This document shows positions 24,063 through 32,152 of a DNA stretch of 32,171 nt, piece by piece (within the stretch, counting starts at the first letter, position 1; each line of letters opens with the position of its first letter). A program made the position numbers and the translations under genes. Under the pieces are notes generated by a model that made no database searches, had not been told where the DNA came from, and was given only the letters and a program-made list of their open reading frames with translations. Origin of the DNA: Alphaproteobacteria bacterium (GTDB lineage: Bacteria > Pseudomonadota > Alphaproteobacteria > Rhizobiales > Aestuariivirgaceae); NCBI GenBank assembly GCA_024279095.1, contig JAJRRY010000218.1, positions 1 through 32,171 of the forward strand, read 5' to 3'.

Positions 24063-24104
24063 CCCCAACAGTACAGTAACGCGTAACAGAAAGGGGCTAG
24101 AAGC

Positions 24105-25031
24105 ATGTCTAGCATCAGGACGAACGCTGCCGCCATGACGGCGCTCCAGACCCTCACCCAGACCAACAAGGAACTGGAGCAGACCCAGAATCGTATCTCC
24201 ACCGGCTACCGTGTCTCTACCGCTACGGACAATGCCGCCTACTGGTCCATCGCCACCACCATGCGCTCGGACAACAAGGCGCTGAGCACGGTGAAGGATG
24301 CTCTCGGTCTGGGCAAGGCGACCGTGGACGTCGCCTATACGGCTCTGGAAAAGTCCATTGATGTCGTGACCGAAATCAAGGCCAAGCTGGTGGCCGCCCG
24401 CGAACCGGGCGTGGACCGGGCCAAGATCCAATCCGAAATCGACGAACTGCAGAATCAGCTGACGAGCATTGCCGAATCGGCTTCCTTCTCCGGCGAGAAC
24501 TGGCTGAAGGTCGATTCCTCGGCCGCGTCCTACAATGCCACGAAGTCGGTGGTCGCTTCCTTCACCCGCACCAGCACCGGCGTGTCGATCGGCACCATCA
24601 GCATCAACATCGACAACATCAAGCTCTTCGACGCGTCCGCGACGGCCACCGGTATCCTGGACAAGGAGAGCACCACGACCAACGGCGGCGTGACCTATTC
24701 CGTCTCCACCCTGGACATTTCCACGCTCACGGATTCCGCTGCCGATCTAGCCGATCTGGAAGAGATCATCGGCACGGTCGATACTGCCATTTCCTCGATG
24801 ACCACCGCCGCCAGTGATCTTGGTGCCGGCAAGAAGCGCATCGAGATGCAGACCGATTTCGTGAGCAGCCTCATGGATGCCATCGATCGCGGTATCAGCC
24901 AGCTCGTCGATGCGGACATGAACGCCGAATCCACCCGCCTGAAAGCTCTGCAGACGCAGCAGCAGCTGGGTGTCCAGGCGCTGAGTATCGCCAACGCTTC
25001 CAGCCAGACCATCCTCTCGCTCTTCCGGTAA
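24105..25031 (+). CDS. Flagellin
   Basis: This 308-residue protein is a compact flagellin. The N-terminal D0/D1 part contains MSSIRTNAAAMTALQTLTQT and NRISTGYRVSTATDNAAYWS. The C-terminal part contains GAGKKRIEMQTDFVSSLMDA and ALQTQQQLGVQALSIANASS, ending in SLFR. The middle, about residues 150-235, is short and rich in Ser and Thr, as in the alphaproteobacterial Rhizobium/Caulobacter type. It is exported by the flagellar apparatus and assembled as filament. Only one copy is visible, whereas relatives with the same gene order often carry several in tandem. AAAGGGG precedes the start. The leader and the 3' region both contain strong secondary structure. Confidence 0.96.
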   Translation: MSSIRTNAAAMTALQTLTQTNKELEQTQNRISTGYRVSTATDNAAYWSIATTMRSDNKALSTVKDALGLGKATVDVAYTALEKSIDVVTEIKAKLVAAREPGVDRAKIQSEIDELQNQLTSIAESASFSGENWLKVDSSAASYNATKSVVASFTRTSTGVSIGTISINIDNIKLFDASATATGILDKESTTTNGGVTYSVSTLDISTLTDSAADLADLEEIIGTVDTAISSMTTAASDLGAGKKRIEMQTDFVSSLMDAIDRGISQLVDADMNAESTRLKALQTQQQLGVQALSIANASSQTILSLFR

Positions 25032-25187
25032 GACCCTGAGCGGCAGCCGTCTCCTACCTCTACCTCCCCTTATCCTTCCCTACCTCCAGCAGGGGACGGC
25101 TGCCGATCTTCCGGAGCTTTCCGGAAACGACCCGCTCTTGTGGTTTTACTCCGTCAACTTGCCGCGACATTTTTGTCGCGGCCTTTT
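25032..25187 (+). ncRNA. Structured flagellin 3' region, candidate 3'-UTR-derived small RNA with anti-SD loop
   Basis: Three hairpins fill the 156 bases after the flagellin stop. SL1 pairs 25041-25055 with 25091-25105 (15 bp, one G-U). Its 35-base loop is almost free of G and contains ACCTCT once and ACCTCC twice, the anti-Shine-Dalgarno sequence of 16S rRNA. SL2 pairs TTCCGGA (25109-25115) with TCCGGAA (25120-25126). SL3 is the terminator at 25161-25187. No open frame is present. The architecture of stable stems with exposed CCUCC and an intrinsic terminator is known from several alphaproteobacterial small RNAs; function here is inferred. Confidence 0.55.
25161..25187 (+). terminator. Intrinsic terminator of the flagellin transcript
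   Basis: GCCGCGACA (25161-25169) pairs perfectly with TGTCGCGGC (25174-25182) around a TTTT loop and is followed by CTTTTG. It separates flagellin from fliF, so fliF needs a promoter in 25188-25279. Confidence 0.9.
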
Positions 25188-25279
25188 GTGTTCCCCTTTC
25201 GTTCGATCTGTCCGCAATCCTCGCGCAAGATTGGTCGCCGATCATTCACCCGGCAACGTTTTCCAATCAGGGGCAGACC

Positions 25280-26998
25280 ATGGGCTGGCGCGAGAATCTT
25301 TCCCGTCTTGGCGCAAATCTGGCGCAACTCGGATATCGCCGTCTGGCCGCTCTGGCCGTGGCCGGCGTTCTCATGACCGTCGCCGTCGCGGTTTCCGGCT
25401 ACATGCTGACCCGGCCGAACTTCGAAGTGCTTTATACCGGCCTGTCGCCGCGTGACGTGAGCGCCATAGGGGCCGCCCTGAGCGAGGCGCGCATCCGCTA
25501 TGACGTCAGCGAGGACGGAAAGACCGTCAAGGTGGCCTATGGCGAGGCGCCCCGGGCCCGCATGCTGCTTGCGGAGAAGGGGCTGCCCCGTTCCGCCCGG
25601 GCCGGTTACGAGCTGTTCGACAACATCGGTGCACTGGGACTGACCTCCTTCATGCAGGAAGTGACGCTGATCCGCGCACTGGAAGGCGAGCTGGCGCGTA
25701 CCATTCAGTCGATCACGGGTGTCAAGGCGGCGCGCGTGCATATCGTGCTGCCCAAGAAGAACAGCTTCCGGCGCACCTCCCGGGAGCCTTCCGCTTCGGT
25801 GCTCATCCGTACCGATTCGGCCTATTCCCCGTCTTCCGCCGATTCCATCCGTTATCTGGTGGCCGGCGCGGTGCCGGGGCTGTCCGTGGGGCGGGTTACC
25901 GTGCTCAACACCGACGGAACCCTGCTGGCCAGCGGCGATGATCGCAAGTCCGCCGCCCCCCGGCGTCTCGTGGACCTGGAAATGACCGTCTCCCGGCGCA
26001 TCCGCGACAACGTGCGCAGCACGCTCATGCCCTATCTGGGAGCTGGCAACTTTCAGGTCTCCGTGGCTGCCCGTCTGAACACCGACAAGAAGCAGGTCAG
26101 CGAGACCATCTATGATCCCGCTTCCCGCGTCGAACGTTCGATCCGCGACATCAAGGAGAAGACCTCCTCCATCAATTCCAGCAAGTCCGCCGCCACGTCC
26201 GTGGAGCAGGAGATCCCGGAAAACGAGACGGCGGCAGGTCCAGCCAGCAAGAACAAGGAAAGCCGCGAGCGCAAGGAGCGACTCACGAATTACGAAATCA
26301 GTTCGCGCCGGATCAGCACGGTCAGCGATGGCTATGACATCGCCCGTCTCTCCATAGCCGTGGTTGTGAACCGCAAGAGTCTGGAAACGGTACTCGGCCG
26401 CAAGCTCTCCGACGAGGAGCTGGAGCAACAGAAAAAGGAAATCGCCGATCTGGTCCGCACGGCAGCCGGCATCAACACGGCCCGGGGCGACCAGCTGAAA
26501 ATCACGGCGGTGGATTTCATCCAGTCGAAGAGTCCGTTGCAGCCGGTACCCGGCCCAAGCATCGCCGAATATGCCATGAAGATGGCACCGGCGGCCATCA
26601 ATTCCCTGGCCCTGCTGGCGGTGACCGGAATCGTCATCTGGTTCGGTGTGCGGCCTGCCGTGCAGGCCCTCACCGCGTCGCCGCAGGTGGTGAAAGAGGA
26701 GCTGGCCGAAGGCGTGGACAGGCTCGAGGCCCCAGCCGCCGCACCTCAGCTGGAGGGCCCGGAGGGTGCTTCGGTCGCGCAGGCAGACCCGCAGCAGGCC
26801 CCCACCTCCACAGCGGGCACAGCGGGCGCTCCGGCGGATGCTTCCGCCGTGCAGGAGGGCGACGATAATCTCATTGTCGATCTGGTCGATTCCGCTGCCC
26901 GTCTGCCGTTGAAGCGGCTGCGCCAGATGGTCGAATACGACGAGAAACAGGCCGCGGCAGTCATCCGCGAATGGCTGCGTGAGGAGGATGCCGCATGA
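25280..26998 (+). CDS. fliF: Flagellar MS-ring protein FliF
   Basis: This 572-residue protein has a first membrane helix at about 22-43 and then the YscJ/FliF ring domains, with YTGLSPRDVSAIGAALSEA, AEKGLPRSARAGYELFDNIG and GVKAARVHIVLPKKNSFRR. A second helix lies at about 437-458. The last 26 residues, including LRQMVEYDEKQAAAVIREWL, form the conserved FliG-binding tail, so a fliG gene must exist elsewhere. Its position after flagellin is unusual compared with the rhizobial order. It overlaps the FliH-like gene by four bases. The 92-base upstream gap shows no convincing promoter. Confidence 0.97.
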   Translation: MGWRENLSRLGANLAQLGYRRLAALAVAGVLMTVAVAVSGYMLTRPNFEVLYTGLSPRDVSAIGAALSEARIRYDVSEDGKTVKVAYGEAPRARMLLAEKGLPRSARAGYELFDNIGALGLTSFMQEVTLIRALEGELARTIQSITGVKAARVHIVLPKKNSFRRTSREPSASVLIRTDSAYSPSSADSIRYLVAGAVPGLSVGRVTVLNTDGTLLASGDDRKSAAPRRLVDLEMTVSRRIRDNVRSTLMPYLGAGNFQVSVAARLNTDKKQVSETIYDPASRVERSIRDIKEKTSSINSSKSAATSVEQEIPENETAAGPASKNKESRERKERLTNYEISSRRISTVSDGYDIARLSIAVVVNRKSLETVLGRKLSDEELEQQKKEIADLVRTAAGINTARGDQLKITAVDFIQSKSPLQPVPGPSIAEYAMKMAPAAINSLALLAVTGIVIWFGVRPAVQALTASPQVVKEELAEGVDRLEAPAAAPQLEGPEGASVAQADPQQAPTSTAGTAGAPADASAVQEGDDNLIVDLVDSAARLPLKRLRQMVEYDEKQAAAVIREWLREEDAA

Positions 26999-27666
26999 AA
27001 GTCATTCCCGCATCCTGCGCCCTGACGGACTTCGGCGGTCGCTCTCCGCGTCCCTTCGCCGACCTGCGGTCCGCCCCGGCATCCGGAAAGACGGACGTGG
27101 AAAACACGGAAACCCGGGGAGAAATGCCGCATGCGGAAGAGGATCTGTCCGCTCGTCTTGCCCGCGCTTTCGAGGATGGCGTGGCGCACGGCCGGAAGGA
27201 GGCGGAGGCCGCCCTTGCCGGGGAAGGCCGTCGGCTCGAAGCCGAGTACGCGGAGAAACTGGCCGCCCGTGAGCGGCAGTGGCGCGAGGAGACGGGCCGG
27301 ATGCTGGCGGAACGGCTGCGTGAGGGGCTGGAAGGCTTGGAAAAAGCACTTGGGGAACGGCTTGCGGACATTCTAGCGCCCGTCCTGGAAGAGGCGGCCA
27401 GAGACGTTGCATTGCGACGGCTGCGTGATGCACTGCGGCGCATGCTGGCGGCGGAGGAGGGCCTGAAGGTCCATGTTTCCGGCCCGCCCGAGCTGCTGGA
27501 GGCCCTGAGGGGGCAACTGGGCGATGTTGCCGCAGCGGTGGTGATGGAGCCGGACGGGGAAGCGACCCGCATCGTCGTGCATGTCGACAATACCGTCATC
27601 GAGACGGGGATTGCGGAATGGGCCGCTGCGGTGCTGCCGCGGACGCGGCCGGATGAGGCGGCATGA
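26995..27666 (+). CDS. FliH-like flagellar export regulator
   Basis: This 223-residue protein has a variable N-terminus, a long charged helical region (about residues 48-125, alanine/glutamate/arginine-rich), and a C-terminal FliH/HrpE-like domain with VALRRLRDALRRMLAAEEGL, VHVSGPPELLEALRGQLGD and IVVHVDNTVIETGIAEWAAA. FliH-type proteins bind and restrain the export ATPase FliI and link it to the C ring. In Caulobacter the equivalent next to fliF and fliG is FlbE. It is coupled on both sides by 4-base overlaps with fliF and motB. The sequence is divergent, so the name is a family-level call. Confidence 0.78.
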   Translation: MKVIPASCALTDFGGRSPRPFADLRSAPASGKTDVENTETRGEMPHAEEDLSARLARAFEDGVAHGRKEAEAALAGEGRRLEAEYAEKLAARERQWREETGRMLAERLREGLEGLEKALGERLADILAPVLEEAARDVALRRLRDALRRMLAAEEGLKVHVSGPPELLEALRGQLGDVAAAVVMEPDGEATRIVVHVDNTVIETGIAEWAAAVLPRTRPDEAA

Positions 27667-28961
27667 GCAAGCAGGAAGAGGACAAACCCGCCGAGATCGT
27701 CATTGTGCGCCGGAAACGCGGTGGTGACGGCGACTGTCATCACGGTGGCGTGTGGAAGGTGGCCTATGCCGACTTCATGACGGCAATGATGGCCTTCTTT
27801 CTCGTCATGTGGCTCATCAATGCCGCCAACGAGGAGACGCGCTCGCAGGTGGCCAGCTATTTCAATCCCGTGAAGCTCGTTGACACCACCACCAATCCCC
27901 GCGGCCTTCAGGAGAACAAGGACAGTTCCAGCGGAGATGTGGAGAATAAGGAACTGAAGTCCGAGGCCCTCGCCCAGTCGGACGATGGCGAGGCCAATGC
28001 CAATGACGAAAAGAAATCGAAACAGGAACGGAAGAAGGGCCCTGCAACGCATTTCAGCGGAGGAGACATCCCGGAAAGCGAACTGTTCCGGGATCCGGTG
28101 CGGACGCTGGACAAGATCGCCGGCGGCGCCCCCGATCTTCTGAAAGGTTCCGCACGACCGCAGCACCGGCCCGACACGCTGGGAGCCGAAGGTGGCGAGC
28201 AGTTTCGCGATCCTTTTTCACCGCGCAGCTGGGAAAGCCTGGAAAAGGTTCTGCCTGATGATGAACCGAACAATCCCACCGAAGGTGGTCCCGACCTGAT
28301 GGCCGAGAAGGCCGGTGGCAAGGACGCCGCGAAGAAGCGGCACGAAAAGGCGATGCCACAGGCGCGTCGTGCCGGAAAAAAGAAGGAGAAGGGACAGGCG
28401 ACGGCCCGCCGCAAGGAGATGCACCTTGCGCAGCGTGATGTCACGAAGGGCAGGAACGTCGATCGCGGCAAGAGCACGGAAAAAAGTCGCAAGAAGAAGG
28501 TCGACGAAACCTACCGGGAAATCAGAGAGGCATTGCGCAAGGAACTTGCCGGTGGAGACATTGCGCACCTGCCCGATGTCAACGTGAAACGCACCCCGGA
28601 GGGCATTCTCATTTCCCTGACCGACAAGGCCGGCTTCGGGATGTTCGAGGTAGGATCGGCCAAACCGCGGCGGGAGACGGTGAAGTTCATGGAGAAGATC
28701 GCCCGCATCCTGCGTGACAAACCCGGCAGGATCGTCGTGCGCGGACATACCGACGGGCGCCCCTTCCGCACGGATCTGTATGACAACTGGAGACTGTCCA
28801 CCGCCCGTGCCCATACCGCCCGCTACATGCTGCTGCGGGGCGGCATCCCGGAAGACCGGATCGTGCGGGTGGAAGGATATGCGGACCGCAGGCTGGCCGT
28901 ACCGGACGATCCCCTGGCGGCCCGCAACAGACGCATCGAGATCCTGCTACTGGAGAAATGA
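27663..28961 (+). CDS. motB: Flagellar stator protein MotB, rhizobial type with long linker
   Basis: This 432-residue protein has a single membrane helix (about 38-55) preceded by WKVAYADFMTAMMAFFLVMW, in which D37 is the proton-binding aspartate. The C-terminal OmpA-like peptidoglycan-binding domain (about 305-432) includes VRGHTDGRPF, NWRLSTARAHTARYML and RNRRIEILLLEK. Between them lies an unusually long, highly charged linker of about 245 residues, far longer than in Escherichia coli MotB, as in Sinorhizobium-type MotB that works with MotC. motA is not in the window. The gene overlaps its neighbours at both ends. Confidence 0.95.
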   Translation: MSKQEEDKPAEIVIVRRKRGGDGDCHHGGVWKVAYADFMTAMMAFFLVMWLINAANEETRSQVASYFNPVKLVDTTTNPRGLQENKDSSSGDVENKELKSEALAQSDDGEANANDEKKSKQERKKGPATHFSGGDIPESELFRDPVRTLDKIAGGAPDLLKGSARPQHRPDTLGAEGGEQFRDPFSPRSWESLEKVLPDDEPNNPTEGGPDLMAEKAGGKDAAKKRHEKAMPQARRAGKKKEKGQATARRKEMHLAQRDVTKGRNVDRGKSTEKSRKKKVDETYREIREALRKELAGGDIAHLPDVNVKRTPEGILISLTDKAGFGMFEVGSAKPRRETVKFMEKIARILRDKPGRIVVRGHTDGRPFRTDLYDNWRLSTARAHTARYMLLRGGIPEDRIVRVEGYADRRLAVPDDPLAARNRRIEILLLEK

Positions 28962-30124
28962 GCATGGGCCGGATGCTTTTCGTGCTGCTGACGCTGCTGC
29001 TGACGTTCAACGCCCTGCCCGGCAGCCGGGCCGGCGCTTCCGAGCCGTGGCGCTACCTGCAGGCTCTGCAGGCCCTGCAGGACAGGGTCGCGCACGGGGA
29101 TCGGAAGGCCTACCGCGCTCAGGTACGGCTGATCGCCTATCTGGGCCGGGAGTTCGCCGCCATGCCGGAGGAGACGTGGAAGAAGCGGCTGAATGCCGAA
29201 GCCCTCTTCGTCTATGTGCTCAGCGGAGGCAATCCCGCAGCCGCCAAGGCCCTGCTGGAGCGCAAGGCGGAGATCGCGCTGCCGGAAGGCGCGCTCGAAG
29301 GTGCGGTGGCCTTCGTGCAGGGACGCAATGGCGAGGCCTGGAAACATCTCCAGTCGGTGGACGATCATGACCTGTCCATTACCGCGCAGGCTCAGCTTGC
29401 CCTGGTGAAGGCTTCGCTGCGCGCCGCTGCGGAGCCCCTGAAGGCGCTGGACCTGCTGGCCCGCGTCCGGCTTCTGAAGCCCGGTACGCTGATGGAGGAG
29501 GCGGCCTTGCGGCGCGCCCTTTTCCTTGCGGGAGGAGAAGGGGATGTGAAGGTCTTCATGAGCCTGGCTTCCGCCTATATCCGCAGGTTCCGCAATTCGT
29601 GGTACGTGTCTGATTTCCTGCGCCGCTTCGCCTGGCTCCTGGTCCGCCTCGACTATGGCCGCAAGCCCTTTCTCGTGGAGCGCATGCAGCCGCTGATCTC
29701 GATGCTCACGAAACGTCGGCAGGCCCTGCTCCATGCCGCCGTGGCGCGGGCGGCCGTGCTGGAGGGCAAGCGGCAGCTGGCGGTCGTTGCCGGCCGCAGG
29801 GCACTGTCCATCTATCCTGACGCTCCACGCTTCGCTGCCCGCGTCAAGACGTGGATCGCCGCCGCCGAGGTGGCCTCTCCGGACCCCGGCAAGGCCATGG
29901 AGACGCTGGAAAGGATCCCGCCCGGGAAGCTGGACGAACGCGATCGCAAGCTGCGTACGGCCGCCCTCGTCGTCGGCCGGGCCATTGTCGGAGAGCCCCG
30001 TTTGCCGGATATGACCGGGGGCAAGGTCGGGACAAGCCGGGAAGAGGATACTCCCGCCGTGGTGGTCAGGGCTCGGGCCATGATCGCCGGTGTGAAGAGA
30101 CTTCTGGAGGAAGACACACGATGA
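28958..30124 (+). CDS. motC: MotC-like periplasmic motility protein
   Basis: This 388-residue protein has an N-terminal signal peptide of about 27 residues (ends near SRAGAS) and then a helical, TPR-like body. YLQALQALQDRVAHGDRKAY and AYIRRFRNSWYVSDFLRRFA are typical of rhizobial MotC. In Sinorhizobium MotC is periplasmic, binds MotB and is required for rotation, with MotE as its chaperone; both partners are in this window. The start overlaps the motB stop (ATGA), and the stop overlaps the fliK start. Confidence 0.88.
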   Translation: MSMGRMLFVLLTLLLTFNALPGSRAGASEPWRYLQALQALQDRVAHGDRKAYRAQVRLIAYLGREFAAMPEETWKKRLNAEALFVYVLSGGNPAAAKALLERKAEIALPEGALEGAVAFVQGRNGEAWKHLQSVDDHDLSITAQAQLALVKASLRAAAEPLKALDLLARVRLLKPGTLMEEAALRRALFLAGGEGDVKVFMSLASAYIRRFRNSWYVSDFLRRFAWLLVRLDYGRKPFLVERMQPLISMLTKRRQALLHAAVARAAVLEGKRQLAVVAGRRALSIYPDAPRFAARVKTWIAAAEVASPDPGKAMETLERIPPGKLDERDRKLRTAALVVGRAIVGEPRLPDMTGGKVGTSREEDTPAVVVRARAMIAGVKRLLEEDTR

Positions 30125-31407
30125 AGGCGATGCCCGCCCTTTTCGCGCCGGATGTCGCCCCCCGTACGAATCCGGGGGACCGGAAGATTGCCGACGGGGA
30201 GAGTGGAAGGCAGGAAACGGGCTTCACTCGGGAACTCCGGAAACGGGAGAATCCCGAACGGCAGATCCGGGCATCCGGCGAACCTGTGAAAGACGGCAAG
30301 GAATCCCGGGGCACCGGTGGCGGCATGAAAATGGAGGGAGCCCCCTCCCTCCCGGATCCGGAGCTTTCCGCCCGGCCTGACGCGGCTGGAGATCTGTACG
30401 CTTCCGGACATGTCCGGCGCGGACGACCCATGGGGCGTCAGGGCGATACCCCTGCCGAAACATTGCCGGACATGGATGCGGAGATGTCGAAAGGGATCAT
30501 CCCTGCGGTAGAACTTTCCAGCCTGCCGTTGCAGGCTGCACCACTGGTAGCCGGCACTCGAATCGGGAAGGTGGAAGGGGGCGCAATGCCGGAAACGGAT
30601 CCCGTCCTTTCCATCGACGGCCTGCTCCCGGATGCCGGTGCAGAGGCCGAAGAGACAATGGATTCCGCCTTGGCCGGAGAGCTGCGAACCGGACGGACGG
30701 AGGTTGCCGATGGCAGGGGGCGCCTGCGCCATGCCCGGGAGATGATGCGCCTCGAAACCGTCGGGGGCGAGGAACGAATGCCCATGAAAGTCGTCTCGGC
30801 TTCCGTCGAGCGGCATCTGGAGCCTGCAGGCACGCTGATCCCCGGCGGGCGGGAAGGCCTGTGGCGCGGTGCAGCCGCGCAGGTGCTTGCAGCTCTCGAC
30901 GAGGGGCTCGTGCCCCATGCCCTCGCCGGCCTGGACGGGACGCGCACGGGCGGTCCGAAGGTGATCCGCAATCTGGAGATTCAGCTTCACCCGGCCAGCC
31001 TGGGTACCGTGACGGCGCGTCTGACCATCACCGGCGGCAACATGGAAATCACCATCAGCGTTCCCGACCGTCGGTTGGCAGATCAGATGGAGCGCGGCCT
31101 CGATCAGCTCGTGCGTCGCATCCGCGCCCGGGATCACGGATCCGGGCAAACGGTTGTTCACCTTGTCACCGAGCCGCAGAATCAGCCTCTTGATCGCTTG
31201 CAGCAGCAGCTTCCCGGGCAGCCGGCGGCAGACGGCAGGCCGGCCTTCGGTGGCCACGCCAGGGAACAGGCAACCGGCGGTCATGACGGCAGAGGAGGAC
31301 ACGGAAGTGCCGACGCCCATGCTGAAGGAGGTACAGGCCATGACGGGATGCGGGATCCGGATGGTGCTGGCCATGGTGGCCGTCGTGGCGGTGTACTCTA
31401 TCTCTGA
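30121..31407 (+). CDS. fliK: Flagellar hook-length control protein FliK (MotD-like)
   Basis: From ATG 30121, preceded by GGAGGA, the protein has 428 residues. The first ~280 are low-complexity, charged and poorly conserved, as expected for the FliK ruler region. The Flg_hook domain (about 284-350) is clear: LEIQLHPASLGTVTARLTIT, MEITISVPDRRLADQM and then LDQLVRRI. After it comes a Gln-rich segment and a Gly/His-rich tail (for example GGHDGRGGHGSADAHAEG). FliK measures hook length and switches export specificity at FlhB. In S. meliloti this position was first named motD. Its last 68 bases overlap the transglycosylase gene. Confidence 0.88.
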   Translation: MKAMPALFAPDVAPRTNPGDRKIADGESGRQETGFTRELRKRENPERQIRASGEPVKDGKESRGTGGGMKMEGAPSLPDPELSARPDAAGDLYASGHVRRGRPMGRQGDTPAETLPDMDAEMSKGIIPAVELSSLPLQAAPLVAGTRIGKVEGGAMPETDPVLSIDGLLPDAGAEAEETMDSALAGELRTGRTEVADGRGRLRHAREMMRLETVGGEERMPMKVVSASVERHLEPAGTLIPGGREGLWRGAAAQVLAALDEGLVPHALAGLDGTRTGGPKVIRNLEIQLHPASLGTVTARLTITGGNMEITISVPDRRLADQMERGLDQLVRRIRARDHGSGQTVVHLVTEPQNQPLDRLQQQLPGQPAADGRPAFGGHAREQATGGHDGRGGHGSADAHAEGGTGHDGMRDPDGAGHGGRRGGVLYL

Positions 31408-31924
31408 AGCCTCGGCAAAGCCGCCACGGTCGCCCGGAGTATGCGAACGGCAGATGGCGGCGGCCGCCAGTCGTCACGGCGTGCCGCTGGGTTTCCTCTA
31501 TGCGATAGGCCTGACCGAGACGGGGCGCAGAAAGTCCCTGCATCCCTGGGCACTCAACATTCATGGACGGACCCTGTTTCCGCCTTCCAGAAAGGCGGCC
31601 CTGGAAGCCTTCCGCAAGGCGCGGGCCGAGGGGAAGAGCCTCATCGATCTGGGGTGCATGCAGATCAATCATCATTACCACGGCCGCAATTTCCGCTCGC
31701 CGGCCGAGATGCTCGATCCGGCGCGCAACGTGGACTATGCCGCCCGTTTTCTGAAACGCCTGTACCGCAGGGAGGGAACGTGGACTCTGGCCGCCGCCCG
31801 CTATCATGCCGGCCCGAACAACAACGCCGCCCAGAAACGTTACGTATGCATCGTCATCCGCAATCTCGTGGCCAGCGGGTTTGGTCGTTGGACTCCGCAG
31901 GCCCGCACCTTCTGCAAGAAATAA
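31340..31924 (+). CDS. Flagellum-associated lytic transglycosylase
   Basis: From ATG 31340 the protein has 194 residues. This start has a textbook GGAGGT (31327-31332) at correct spacing and gives a signal peptide of about 26 residues ending in SEASA; earlier in-frame ATGs would hide it. The SLT-type domain is evident: GVPLGFLYAIGLTETGRRKS with catalytic E60, DLGCMQINHHYHG, and AAARYHAGPNNN. Such enzymes open peptidoglycan for rod passage. In S. meliloti orf38, a lytic transglycosylase gene, also follows the motB-motC-fliK genes. The gene begins inside fliK in another frame. Confidence 0.9.
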   Translation: MTGCGIRMVLAMVAVVAVYSISEASAKPPRSPGVCERQMAAAASRHGVPLGFLYAIGLTETGRRKSLHPWALNIHGRTLFPPSRKAALEAFRKARAEGKSLIDLGCMQINHHYHGRNFRSPAEMLDPARNVDYAARFLKRLYRREGTWTLAAARYHAGPNNNAAQKRYVCIVIRNLVASGFGRWTPQARTFCKK

Positions 31925-32152
31925 GACACTGAATTTCCTGAAGAAAATTTCTGGTGGACAGGCTGCCGACAATATCGCCGATGCGGCATGCATTCCTGCT
32001 GCCCGTACAGGACGAATCAATCGGGCGCGGAATATACTCCGTACACGGGAATCAGGTCAATGGACTGAACCTGCAAGTGCACAGTTTTGTGCCGATTGGC
32101 GACAATCTCCCTGATTCGACTTACCGAATGGTAAAGGGCTGGGAGAGAGGCA
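31925..32152 (+). other. Intergenic region between the transglycosylase and the right-edge gene
   Basis: These 228 bases show no protein-like frame. A perfect inverted repeat TTACC-gaat-GGTAA lies at 32121-32134, and GACAATCT at 32101-32108 repeats the 3' part of the second flgB-upstream repeat. No intrinsic terminator is evident. The region probably holds the promoter of the next gene. Confidence 0.45.

Noticed and set aside
25188-25279. TTGGTC-N17-CAACGT as the fliF promoter
   Set aside because: The -10 is too poor to support a call, although some promoter must exist here after the flagellin terminator.
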